Positions 43,024-53,267 of a stretch of 64,000 bases of DNA are shown in pieces. Within the stretch, counting starts at the first letter, position 1; each line of letters begins with the position of its first letter. Both the position numbers and the translations under genes were made by a program. The notes beneath the pieces are model-generated. The model searched no databases. It saw only the letters and a list, made by a program, of their open reading frames with translations, and was not told the origin of the DNA. Source of the DNA: Gnomoniopsis sp. IMI 355080 (taxonomy: Eukaryota; Ascomycota; Sordariomycetes; Diaporthales; Gnomoniaceae); contig JAPEVC010000002.1 in NCBI GenBank assembly GCA_027946555.1, positions 1 to 64,000 of the forward strand, in the 5' to 3' direction.

Positions 43024-46000
43024 ATGGTGCTGAAATCAAGCTCCAAAGGCCGCGTCTCAAGCGGCCGAGGCTTTGGCAGTCCACCTCCCTCCGGCTTTGG
43101 CGGCTTTGCGACAACGACGTCCAGCGGCAGCCTCTCCTACCTCTCCGACACTCCAGACTTCTCCGCAATATCCGACTCTAACGTCGTCGTATCATTCAAG
43201 AACTTGCTAAAGAAGGACACCACAACCAAGTCAAAAGCCCTCGCAGAGCTGGTGCAATACACACAGGCGCATCCCTATGAAGACGATGGAGGCGTGGAAG
43301 ACGCCATCCTGAACGTATGGGTCCAGCTGTACCCTAGAATATCCATCGATAACGACCGCCGTGTCCGCGAGCTGTCCCACACACTTCAGTTTGAGCTCCT
43401 CAAGTCTGCCCGAAAGCGCATGGAGAGGAATATACCGAAGATTGCTGGCGTCTGGCTTGCCGGGACCTTCGACAGAGAGAAGCCAGTCGCAAGGGCAGCT
43501 ACAGACGGTCTGGCCACCTTTTTGACGACCGAGGACAAGCTTACGCAGTTTTGGAAGAAGTGTCAGTCTCAGGTTCTACAATTCGCTACAGGGGCCGTTG
43601 TCGAGACGCCCGACACCCTCAGTGACGAACGATCCACCAAACCAGAGGACGCAGAGGCCAAGTTCTACCGTGTAATCGCAGCATGCTTTTCCTTGGTTCT
43701 CGGCCTCCTGCAGAAACTCTCAAAAGAAGATACAGACAAGTTCGAGACTGAATACGAGACCTTTTTCTCTTCGGGCCCTGGAGGGTCTGTTTGGGCCTTC
43801 GCCACGGCTGACGACTCCCGCGTGCGAAAGAACGTCTATCGGCTTATTCTTCTGTGTCTGGAGCAGCGGGAGGATCTTTTGCAACCTCACCTTCCTCAGA
43901 TTGCGAGCATATTGACCTCAAGTGCTCTCAAAAAGTCTCAGCTTGGGTCTGCAATGGAGCTTGTCGCAGTCCTGGCAAAACTGACACAGCAAGATCAAAG
44001 TATCTGGGGCGCCAAGAAGTCCCCGTTGGCAAGACTACGCGTGTTTGTTGAGAAGGGCTCCCAGGGCAGCTCAGGCACTTTTTGGCAGTCCATGGACAAG
44101 CTGCTGACGTGCATTCCTTTGGATTCAGTGACCGCGGAGGCCACCTCGGATTTCCTGAAGTCGTTCAGAATCGGCATAACTAGGAGAGAAGAGCCAAGGG
44201 CGAATGCGCCCTTTGCTTGGATGTGCTATCTGAACATGCTAGCCCGGCTTGTGCACCAACTTGATTCCACATTACGCGTCCAGGTCATTACCACAGACCT
44301 TTTCCCGCTCACCGAACATTACTTGCTCTCGAACGAACGTCTAAGCGAATGGTTGACAGGCCTCGATGTCTCCCTCCTCTCCAGGGCTTACAGGGTGGCA
44401 GCGCGTTCTGTGGACGTCCAGGTGAGAGAGGCCTGCGCGAGAGACTGGAATAGACTGGCAGACGTATTGGTGGCTCGCCTTTCGAACTCTTTGCCTGAAG
44501 TATCCAAGGAATTCGAGGCATCACAGAACAGAATCGCAGAGGATGGGAAACGCTGGTTTTCTCTCGTCGGTAGAATTCATCCCGACTTGATTGAGTTCTC
44601 CAAACAGTCGAACGGCCAGGAAATCCCGGACTACACAAAGGACGCTTCGTGGACAGTCATTCGCGGCGCGGCGGATCTTATGAAGCGAAGAAACTATAAA
44701 CCTTTCGGTGCAGCTTCGATGCTACATTCCGCCTTGAAATCAACACCGCATCTATTTACTCTACCCGGATCATCACCTTGGGTTTCCTTGCTCCCCGTCG
44801 ACTCCAACGAAGAAATGGCGAAAATGCTCAGTTCACCGTCTGCGCCTCATATCATCTCGTCTGTGGCAATTCTCGGTCAGCAGAAAGCTGATGAGTTCAA
44901 CTCGTTGTGGTCAGCCACCATACAGTGTCTTCTCCAACAAAGCGAGACCCGTCAAGCCAACGTGTATATCACTAAACTGATCTCCGACACCACTTCAAAA
45001 GATCTCGCTCGCGGTGATATCAATCTTCAACAATATTTGGAGAAAGCTATGCTCTCTTGTGCTCAAGATGGGTCTGGCTCCTGGGAGCTGTTTGATGCGG
45101 CCCTTGTGTGGGATGTACTATGCGACTCAAGTCTACGAAAGTTGGCCTCAAGCACTGTGGAAGTACTCAGCAGCGATAAGGAGTCAAGCATGAAAGCAGC
45201 CGAAATCATGCTGCGACGAAAACCAACAGTATTCTCGGCCGACGAGGCACTTCATCTAGCCCTGGTAACTAAGCTGCTCAGTATCATGGAAATCAACGAT
45301 GAATCAGTCTCATCACGAGCGCGTAAGCTACAATCTCTGCTTGAGAAGCATGGTGATGCACAGCCCTCTGTCTTGACTATAGTCCAAGCTAATCTGGAAC
45401 ATCCTGGACTGGAATCCTTGGGTATTGATACTTTGGTACAGCAGGCGCTTGCTGTTTCCAAGACGTCCAGTGATCTGCTGGAGCAGATGTTTCCGAATAT
45501 CGACACATGGTCACAGGAACTCTCAATCTTCTTGCAAAATATGCCAAACCCAGCCTTAGCACTAACAAGCAATATCGGTGGGGCATACTTTCTCGCACAA
45601 GGCAGTGGAAAAGCGACACCTCTTCAAGTGCAGCGCGACCAACGTGGCCTGTCCACTCCAGCTCGCATGGCCATGTACACGACTGCGTTGCTGTGCAGCG
45701 GCGTCGAAATAGATGACCTACCTCAAAAGACACAAGTCGATTTGTTGTACCTTCTCTATCTCGTTGCTGAGCTTGCATCCGATCAGATCACTCTTATGGA
45801 CGAGGGCAGACTCTTCAACTCGCTTGAAAACCCCAATATGCTAGAAGAAGTCGAGAATTTCGTTACATCAACACGGAGAGTCATGAACAGCGTCTTTGCA
45901 AAGTCGAAAGATTGGAGGCCTGGTAACGGAGAGGGTCTACTTGAATCATTGGTCATACGCCTGATTAGCTCAGCGACGTCACTCGAGCCTGTTAGAGTTT

Positions 46001-47928
46001 ACAGCGCTCGTGCGCTCAGCGAGGTTCTAGAGTCTTTCGCCGATGCACATGGACATGGAAGTGATGTGGAAAAGTGGATTGCGGAGCGTGGCATCTTGAC
46101 AGCAACAGTCCCCAATGTGCTTCCGGCGGTGGCCATCTTGACCGGTTATGGCGAGATCTTGGCGAAGTCGAAGACCGTGACAACGTTTCTAAACAGACTG
46201 ATCAGTGACATAGCTGGAGCCAAAGCTGCGGCGGATTCGACACGCATCGCCCTCGTCCTGCTCAACGCATGCATGCCAGTCTTCGAAATTGGCCAATTGC
46301 CTGTGGCAAACAATCGTCTTGTATTTGCTGTGAAGCAAATCACGTCCTGGTTCGAGGAGGGACCACAGGATTTGGGTGCAGTACTGGCTACAGAAAGCTG
46401 TAGAGCTCTACAGCGCCTGCTGCCATGTATCACCGAGGTCTATGGTCCATACTGGGATCAGGCCATTGAGTTTTGCTTGTCACTGTGGACTCACGCCGGT
46501 AATGACGACCCGGAAGAACGACTCCCGTACATACACGCCTCTGTCAAGCTGATTGCTTCTTTGCGAACCTTTGAGGAGCCAAACGATGACCTTGCAGATG
46601 CACTTGAATCACATGCAGATGCGATTTACCAAGGCATACTAGAACTTCTCAAGCTTCCTGGATCCCGAAGCTCCCAGCCCCACGACATCGTTGACGCACT
46701 ATTGTGTCGTGAGGCTGGCAAGATTCCGTTGGAACATGTCAAGGATTTGTCAGAGATTTACGGCCTGGTGGCATCCGACTCGCGCGAGATTCAGACAGCC
46801 GGGTTCAATCTCCTGCATCGCGCACTGCCCGCCACTCAAGAGCAACTTTCTTTGGATGTTATTCTTGAGGAGAAGCAAGGCAAGCTTCCAGACGAGCTCA
46901 CTTCTCTTCTTCTTGATGCGCCAACCCTGGAGGGTTACCCAGAGGAAGTGCTGGTCCAGTTCCCCACGCCGATACGCTCCTACTTGTTGTCTTGGAAGCT
47001 CGTCTTTGACGCATACAATGGCGCCGCATACAGGCTGCGAAGCGATTTTACCGAGGATCTTAAAACCCATGGCGCCATGGAACCATTGATGCAGTTCATG
47101 TTCGACGTTCTGGGTCACTCAGCAGCAAGTCCCATCAATCTCGACAAAGAAGGCCTCACCACCGATGAGATTCAGCATTACGACATCAAAATCGCGGACT
47201 CGCTCCCGGAAGAGAAAAACATGCACTGGCTTCTGGTCCATCTTTTCTATCTCACCCTGAAGTTCGCTCCGGGGCTGTTTAAAGCATGGTTCCTAGATTG
47301 TCGATCGAAGCAGACAAAGATCGCAATCGAGCCGTGGATGACCAAATATTTCTCTCCCTTAATTGTCCACGATGTTCTTGATGAAGTCGAAAAATGGACC
47401 AAATCGCAAGACGCAGATCCGGGAGAGAAAGAGCTTGTTGTCAAGGTCCACTACAATCAACGCGAAATTATCGCGGCTTATCCAATTGACGACGACGGCG
47501 ACGAGCAGCAGGCTTCGATCCTCATCAAGATCAAGCCCAACTACCCGTTAGAATTCGTTGACGTCACGGGCATCAACCGCGTCGGCTGCAGCGAGCGCAC
47601 GTGGTTATCGTGGCTGCGCGTCACGCAGGGCATCATCACCATCAGCAACGGCACAGTGATTGACGGGCTGTCGACTTTTCGTCGCAATGTCATTGGTGCT
47701 CTCAAGGGCCACGTTGAGTGTGCCATTTGCTATTCGTTCATTGCGGTGGACAAGAAGATGCCCGACAAGAAGTGTGCGACATGCAAGAACTTATTCCACA
47801 GCGACTGTCTTTTCAAGTGGTTGAACTCGGCGAATCAGAACACTTGTCCGCTGTGTCGATCAAAGATGGACTTTGTTGATAAGAAGAAGACGACGAGGAT
47901 AATGCGGCCGCCGGTGGACGGGTTTTAG
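43024..47928 (+). CDS. ltn1: E3 ubiquitin ligase listerin (Ltn1/Rkr1)
   Basis: A single exon of 1634 residues, close to yeast Rkr1 length. Ltn1 binds 60S subunits that carry stalled peptidyl-tRNA and ubiquitinates the nascent chain (ribosome-associated quality control). The N-terminal domain contains FKNLLKKDTTTKSKALAELVQY and NDRRVRELSHTLQFELLKSARK, which begin the HEAT-type solenoid that fills most of the protein. The C-terminal part has an RWD-like segment (about 1470-1550; VKVHYNQREIIAAYPID, IKIKPNYPLEF). A RING-CH finger of C4HC3 order follows at about 1566-1618: CAIC, CATC, H in NLFHSDC, CPLC. The Gly/Ser/Phe-rich first 35 residues are disordered. Family assignment is secure. Confidence 0.97.
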   Translation: MVLKSSSKGRVSSGRGFGSPPPSGFGGFATTTSSGSLSYLSDTPDFSAISDSNVVVSFKNLLKKDTTTKSKALAELVQYTQAHPYEDDGGVEDAILNVWVQLYPRISIDNDRRVRELSHTLQFELLKSARKRMERNIPKIAGVWLAGTFDREKPVARAATDGLATFLTTEDKLTQFWKKCQSQVLQFATGAVVETPDTLSDERSTKPEDAEAKFYRVIAACFSLVLGLLQKLSKEDTDKFETEYETFFSSGPGGSVWAFATADDSRVRKNVYRLILLCLEQREDLLQPHLPQIASILTSSALKKSQLGSAMELVAVLAKLTQQDQSIWGAKKSPLARLRVFVEKGSQGSSGTFWQSMDKLLTCIPLDSVTAEATSDFLKSFRIGITRREEPRANAPFAWMCYLNMLARLVHQLDSTLRVQVITTDLFPLTEHYLLSNERLSEWLTGLDVSLLSRAYRVAARSVDVQVREACARDWNRLADVLVARLSNSLPEVSKEFEASQNRIAEDGKRWFSLVGRIHPDLIEFSKQSNGQEIPDYTKDASWTVIRGAADLMKRRNYKPFGAASMLHSALKSTPHLFTLPGSSPWVSLLPVDSNEEMAKMLSSPSAPHIISSVAILGQQKADEFNSLWSATIQCLLQQSETRQANVYITKLISDTTSKDLARGDINLQQYLEKAMLSCAQDGSGSWELFDAALVWDVLCDSSLRKLASSTVEVLSSDKESSMKAAEIMLRRKPTVFSADEALHLALVTKLLSIMEINDESVSSRARKLQSLLEKHGDAQPSVLTIVQANLEHPGLESLGIDTLVQQALAVSKTSSDLLEQMFPNIDTWSQELSIFLQNMPNPALALTSNIGGAYFLAQGSGKATPLQVQRDQRGLSTPARMAMYTTALLCSGVEIDDLPQKTQVDLLYLLYLVAELASDQITLMDEGRLFNSLENPNMLEEVENFVTSTRRVMNSVFAKSKDWRPGNGEGLLESLVIRLISSATSLEPVRVYSARALSEVLESFADAHGHGSDVEKWIAERGILTATVPNVLPAVAILTGYGEILAKSKTVTTFLNRLISDIAGAKAAADSTRIALVLLNACMPVFEIGQLPVANNRLVFAVKQITSWFEEGPQDLGAVLATESCRALQRLLPCITEVYGPYWDQAIEFCLSLWTHAGNDDPEERLPYIHASVKLIASLRTFEEPNDDLADALESHADAIYQGILELLKLPGSRSSQPHDIVDALLCREAGKIPLEHVKDLSEIYGLVASDSREIQTAGFNLLHRALPATQEQLSLDVILEEKQGKLPDELTSLLLDAPTLEGYPEEVLVQFPTPIRSYLLSWKLVFDAYNGAAYRLRSDFTEDLKTHGAMEPLMQFMFDVLGHSAASPINLDKEGLTTDEIQHYDIKIADSLPEEKNMHWLLVHLFYLTLKFAPGLFKAWFLDCRSKQTKIAIEPWMTKYFSPLIVHDVLDEVEKWTKSQDADPGEKELVVKVHYNQREIIAAYPIDDDGDEQQASILIKIKPNYPLEFVDVTGINRVGCSERTWLSWLRVTQGIITISNGTVIDGLSTFRRNVIGALKGHVECAICYSFIAVDKKMPDKKCATCKNLFHSDCLFKWLNSANQNTCPLCRSKMDFVDKKKTTRIMRPPVDGF

Positions 47929-48272
47929 AGCGCTGCCTCGGGAACATGAGCATGTGGGCTGGGCGGTCTTGGATTGAAAGCATGCTTTGATTGAAAGAAT
48001 GTGCATGGTTGAGGCGCACAGGCATGAAAAAGGATTTGATCATTAGGGGTATTGAAGCATTCATCAGATTATAGATATAGAATGCAAAGCGTTCATGCTT
48101 GATCTCTTTCTACTGCCCCAGGTTGTAATCCAGCACATTGTATTCAACCTGGGCAGTTCCCAACCGGCAGATCAACTGGAGCAACCCTCGCCGCAAGCTA
48201 GGAAGTTCTTTTTGATTCACTCCTGCACTCAGTTCCCACCGAGGTAATGTCCAATAAGGTCAAGTAACATTT
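47929..48272. other. Intergenic, convergent spacer
   Basis: About 340 bases, no coding frame. An inverted-repeat-like pair, CCCCAGGTTGTAATCCAG / CAACCTGGGC, at 48116-48156 could form a hairpin. Confidence 0.4.
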
Positions 48273-49181
48273 TCAATGCATTGTCAAGCTCGATGGTCTT
48301 GGGTCCCGTTGGACCTCCGGCCTGCTCCCTCTCTCCTTATCCGATGCGAGCTTGCCAAGGTACGCGATGTCAGCGGAGATGGCGAGAAATAACCCATTGA
48401 CCAGAGCTGATGTAATGACCAGAGCTCCGCCAACAATGACATTGACAGTAAGCACGGTGCCGTTGAGGGCCAAGAAGGCCGGGTGGATATACTTGCCCAA
48501 CTCGACTATGTATACACAGTGTTACTATGGTTAGGTAGGCAGGTAACCGAAAATGAAAGAGGCCAACTTGTACTGCCCAATCCATGATCATATTGCCCTT
48601 CATGTCGGACCACAAAAGACCCCATCGCTTTGGAGGGGAAGAAGGGTGTTGAACGCACCGAGTCCAAGCTTTAGCAACGACGTCTTGGTCGCCTGCCCGG
48701 TCATCTTGATGAACGCTGTTCATCTTCTCCGAGACGCAACGGACGTCGCATCCATCGTCGGCCTCGATCGCGAGGATCTCGGCCGGCGTCTCGTCCTTGG
48801 GAAGGTCATTGGCCGTGTTGATCACGTACGTGATGCGGCCAAAGTTCTGGCCGACGAGCGTGGCGGCGAGTTTCCTTGCGAGGGGAGACAGTGGCTCGTG
48901 AAAGCGCCCTAGGGTCGCGTCTGTATGGGACATTAAAGTTTTGTTCAGGTCAATTTTGTGGGTGTGCTCTCTTGATCAGAGCCGTTTCTGACTGGACTTG
49001 GATGAGGAGGGCCGAGAGGATGGTGTTCTCTTGATCATACTGCCGCTTGTCTAGGTGACCGATGTCTGGTGAGGTCCATTCTGGGAAGTTAAGTGAGCTC
49101 GACGTCTGGTCTCTGCTCGAGAGCCGGAGCAGCCAGGACGCTGGGTACGAAGGTAAGGGCTGCGAACCAAATGGCTTTCAT
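48273..49181 (-). CDS. Probable secreted protein, tentative multi-exon model
   Basis: An ATG at 49181 opens a signal peptide (MKAIWFAALTFVPSVLAAPA, then LEQRPDVEL). Downstream frames on the same strand look coding: WTSPDIGHLDKRQYDQENTI then LSALLIQVQSETALIKR (about 49080-48970), then DATLGRFHEPLSPLARKLAA continuing LVGQNFGRITYVINTANDLP (48915-48560), and finally YIHPAFLALNGTVLTVNVIVG continuing LVITSALVNGLFLAISADIAY (48490-48370). The introns joining them are uncertain: the donors available (GTCGAG, GTCCAG, GTACAA) are weak, so the exact exons are not asserted. A KR site follows the first block. The product would be a secreted protein of about 230 residues of unknown function with a hydrophobic C-terminal part. 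Confidence 0.35.
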
Positions 49182-51324
49182 CTTGGGCGAGAACCTGTAT
49201 GCACTTGCTGAAGGATGCCGTAGGGAGGGCGAATCGCTCGCAAGTGATTCAAGAGACTGAACGAAGAGATCTCTCGATAGTAGAATTCATTTGACTTTCA
49301 GTGCCATCATAGTGTCTTGTTCGTCTTTAAACTTTGCCAATACAGGGCACGTGGAAGACCAGCTTCAGGTGTTTGACGGAGTCATACCAGCAGTAAATCC
49401 GCCACCCAGGTCGATTGGTAAAAAGGACGTGAAGTTGCGGTTGGACCTTTTCGTCGCGGCTGCGCGAGCTGAAGAATAGTCACGGCGACGTCACGTCTTT
49501 GTGTACTATCCTGCACATCCACTGGATATGCTGTAGTACAATCAAGGTCGTTGATTAATGTGTTCATGGATTGTTACCACAACCAGTCGATGATAGAGAG
49601 TGAAGGACCCGGCAATGACTGGCGACTTTACGCTGCTGGTTGCACTTTGCATGGTGATGGCGATTGGACATGGGAAGTCTAGTGACTACCACTGATCAAC
49701 AAAGAGCCTTTCGTCAGAAGTTACCTACTAAAGTAACAACCTTGGGTAATTTGGCACCTGTCAGCGGCCGGGCAGGCATTACTGACATCCCACCTCGGAA
49801 AAGTAGGTCACCAGCTTTCAAGTCCTACGCGTGCAGAACGTGTTCATAGGCCGGCCAAGTCCGCCCAGCCCTGGGTGAGCTCTTGTCGTACGAGCACAAC
49901 AGATGTAAAAGTCTCGTTCTGATACAACGCTGCGATGTCGCAGTCACAGGTAAAGTAGTTTTGTCGGCCTTTGCTTGAGATGGATTTTGTCAAGAGCCAA
50001 CGCCGGTCTGCTGGCAATCGGAGCCGATGCCAAGCCTGGATTGTCGTCTTCCCCGCAAACCATATCGTGGATGCCGCTACAAAGCTAATTCCCGGAAGGT
50101 GCTCTCATTAGACTTTATAATTCGAGTCGTCCACCACACGAGAGGCAGGCTGGCAGGCTGGCAGGCTGGGCAGAGTTGCGGTGTGGGTCGGCAAGCTGGT
50201 AGTGTGAGGGACTCGGTACTACTATCCTAAGTATGTATGTATGCCGCCCGTGCCGCACTATCTTTTGCGATCAGTGCCCACCGCATTATTACTGTCTACT
50301 TGCCGCCTGCCTCGGTACCAAAGGCACTCAATACGCAAGTTTTTTTTGGATGGTATGTAATTGTCCAAGTGGGGCGGGTGGTGGGGTCTGGACCTTGAGG
50401 TACGCAGTCCCAGACAGTACTATGTAGGCACATACTTATAGTACTATGGTACATCCGTCCTACGTCTGTACGGAGTTACGCAGCAGTAAGGTGAGGAGAC
50501 CGGGGGGCCCCACGATGATTCTGTATCGGGTCCATCCCAGATCAACAAGGATCGTCCCGCACTTTGCTATCCTGTCTGGGGAATGGACTGTGCAATTGAA
50601 ATCTGGAGGTGCAGCAGACCTATGAACTCTAGAACCTCCCAACCCCTTTCCAATTGTTTCCACTTGTTTCCCACTTGCCCAAGTGGTCCAAGTGTGCAGA
50701 TTTCGATGTTCTTTTTTATTTCTTGCCCTTTTTTGTTTTTCTCTGCCTGCAATTAAATCGCCTAGTCTCTCGGAGCTTTCCGAATCCTTGAGTGCGGCTG
50801 CAACTCATCATCTCGTCTGCGCGGGGTGTTCGTCGACGCGGCTTCGGCGTATTCCGCGGTTCTCTTTTTTTTCTCCTTCTTTTCGCCTGACCTCTACCCT
50901 CACCTGTACTTTCACCGTCCTTCACCTGCTGTTCTGCTTCATCACCCTCACCATCTTCTCTGTCCCATTCCACCCTCCACGCTTTGGATTCGGCTCGCAG
51001 TCATGAATGTTTGAGCGATTTTAGGAGGCAAAGAGGCTTGGATTGACCCGGATTTTCCGAGGTCGTTGGCTGGACCTGTTGGCAGATATTCAGAGACAAC
51101 TAAAACTGTTTCTTCAGGAGCTTGGCGTCAGGACTGGGTCGTGGCCGCTGTGGAATTTGCACGCTGTGCTGTCGAACCCCCCAAAGGCGCTGCCGTTTTG
51201 GTCCACAGTCTACAGTCACGCCCCCTTGAGCAAGTCGGCAAACGCCGCTGTCTCACCAGCTTGAGCTCTCCAGACGCACATTGTGTGCAGTGCCGAGTCG
51301 TCATAATTTCACCGGTCCGGAAAC
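49182..51324. other. Long intergenic region
   Basis: About 2.1 kb. It contains a tandem GGCAGGCT repeat (50144-50168), several scattered AGTACTAT motifs (50216-50450) and a long pyrimidine-rich stretch (50700-50990) that looks like a promoter or leader of the following gene. No gene is supported. Confidence 0.5.
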
Positions 51325-52323
51325 ATGGCAACCACAGTGACTCACACGTCTCGCAAGAGCAATATGATGGAGCGGTTGCGCCGACTGCAGCTGCGCGGCC
51401 CCTCAACGGCCAGGCCAACTGCGACAGTTCCACCAGGAAGGCTGGGCGTTGGGACTCAGCGGTCTACAGACATTGCGAAGAATGGCAAAGCACCTACATC
51501 CGTCAAGGTCCAAGCACGGCACCACGAAGGTGCTTTAGATCTTGAGATCCTCAACAGCAAACTCCAGCAGTATGCTCAGACGTGTAGCCAGGATGAGGAC
51601 GACCAACAAGAGGAGACGGAGGAAGCATCTGCGAAGGAATGCTGTCAAATGTCAGGAACGGTGGTCAAGGAGCCTCAGAGAAGTGTCTCCGAGGGCAAGA
51701 CGAAGAAGAAAGCAGTGAGAGAAGGCGCCGACTCCGCCTTTGATCATGTCTCGGGCGGAACCTCCCGACACTCGTCACAAACCAGGGCCAGCACCTGCCC
51801 TTCTATTGTGATTCATCCACCGGATGATGAGCTACCAATTGTCACAGAACCCTCCGACTTTGCAATTTTCCTGCAGCAAGCGAAAGAAGACGAGCGCATC
51901 CGCAAGGAAAAAGGCCTGCCTGTCTTGCCAAAGTCAAAGCAGGATTCATCAATCAATCCCTTCTACTCGAACAATCCAGCCAACCCATCATCAGGGCCGC
52001 CCAAGTTAGCAGAGATCCAGGAACTAGGCGACGAAGAGAGCCTTGCGTCATCAGATCACTTGTCGTCGAGTCAGCGCACAGCGTCCAGCGCAAGCTCCGG
52101 CAGCAACGACTTTGCAGAGACAGAGACGCAACCCACACGAGCCAATACGGCCAGTCTCGGGAGGCACGTCAGCTTCTGCGAACCACAGAAGTTGAGGGCA
52201 AGAAGCGATTCACATGGAAGTGCATACCACGCCCGTGGGTTCGAGTCACCAAAGGCTTTGAGAACAGTCACCAAGCGTAAAAGTTTTCGGAAGATGGTCA
52301 AGGATTGTATTCGGCATCTCTAG
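51325..52323 (+). CDS. Disordered protein of unknown function
   Basis: A single exon of 332 residues. It starts MATTVTHTSRKSNMMERLRRL, a short basic amphipathic helix, followed by Ser/Thr/Glu-rich low-complexity sequence. The segment PSDFAIFLQQAKEDERIRKE is predicted helical and looks like the conserved core; similar short motifs recur in ascomycete proteins of unknown function. The C-terminus is basic (TVTKRKSFRKMVKDCIRHL). There is no signal peptide or membrane segment. The long open frame with high third-position GC supports a real gene; function cannot be assigned. Confidence 0.7.
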   Translation: MATTVTHTSRKSNMMERLRRLQLRGPSTARPTATVPPGRLGVGTQRSTDIAKNGKAPTSVKVQARHHEGALDLEILNSKLQQYAQTCSQDEDDQQEETEEASAKECCQMSGTVVKEPQRSVSEGKTKKKAVREGADSAFDHVSGGTSRHSSQTRASTCPSIVIHPPDDELPIVTEPSDFAIFLQQAKEDERIRKEKGLPVLPKSKQDSSINPFYSNNPANPSSGPPKLAEIQELGDEESLASSDHLSSSQRTASSASSGSNDFAETETQPTRANTASLGRHVSFCEPQKLRARSDSHGSAYHARGFESPKALRTVTKRKSFRKMVKDCIRHL

Positions 52324-53267
52324 CGCTTTGGGAAAGGGGCCCTTGCATGTCAAGCTTACACGTACAAAAGCTAGAGGTATTCTTCGACATGAGAAGTCCT
52401 GATGCTACGGAACTCCGTGGGTGCGCTTGACCGCTTGACCGCCTTGAACATTTCCCTGGAGCGATCATGTTATGATGAGTGCCAGTTATAGTGTGTCCGT
52501 TCATACTCCTGTCCAGTCTCGGCACTTTTCAGGTCCAGTACACCTAAACAGGTTACGCCCAAACAAGTTTTTTGCCGAACAGCAGCCCACTTCCCGCCCC
52601 AGGCCAGGGGCACCGTAGCGTCTTTCGAAGCTTGTTGTCCACGTGACGAATTTTATCTTGATTTTCAAGTTTGGTCGGACCGCTGTGAAGAAGTCCACCC
52701 AGGTTTCCTCCAGACGAGCCGCGATCAACATAGTATAAAAATGATGGGTCCCCGATCGCGTATCAGGTAGCTCTTAATCTCCGCGACATTGCTAACTTCC
52801 TGCTTGCTACGCGAGGCCGCAACGCGTGTCATAGGCTTGGTTTTAAGGTTGTGGATACTCTCCCGATATAGAACACGACGCTCAGGGGCTATCCGTCGGA
52901 TTGCTCCAGGGATCTCCCGAGTCCCGCGAAGGCGTCAAGCCTGAAGCGATCCACAAATATTCAAAACTTCCCCGGGTTGCTGCGCAAGTCAGGGGTCTGG
53001 GGCTTGTAAACAGCGACATTATGCATGAATCTACGTTCTAACTCTTTGCTTCTTTCATTCAACTACCTCTGTGCAGTATTTTGCCAATTGCGACTATTGC
53101 CTTGACGGCGTGCCGCGTGACTCTCATTTTGGTGGGATAGACCCCATACATCAACAAAGCCACACTTGCGACGCCAAATTAGAGAGACAACTGTTGCGCG
53201 GCGTCGTCACAAATATTTACCAACGGCGCCTTTGAGAGGCAGCCAACCGAACTGGACCTCAGGCAAA
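52324..53267. other. Intergenic, promoter of membrane protein
   Basis: About 0.94 kb without a supported gene. Presumed 5' leader and promoter of the polytopic protein. Confidence 0.5.

Noticed and set aside
49619..49696. 25-residue frame with a signal-peptide-like sequence (MTGDFTLLVALCMVMAIGHG)
   Set aside because: Too short, ends soon after the hydrophobic stretch, and no continuing exon was found.
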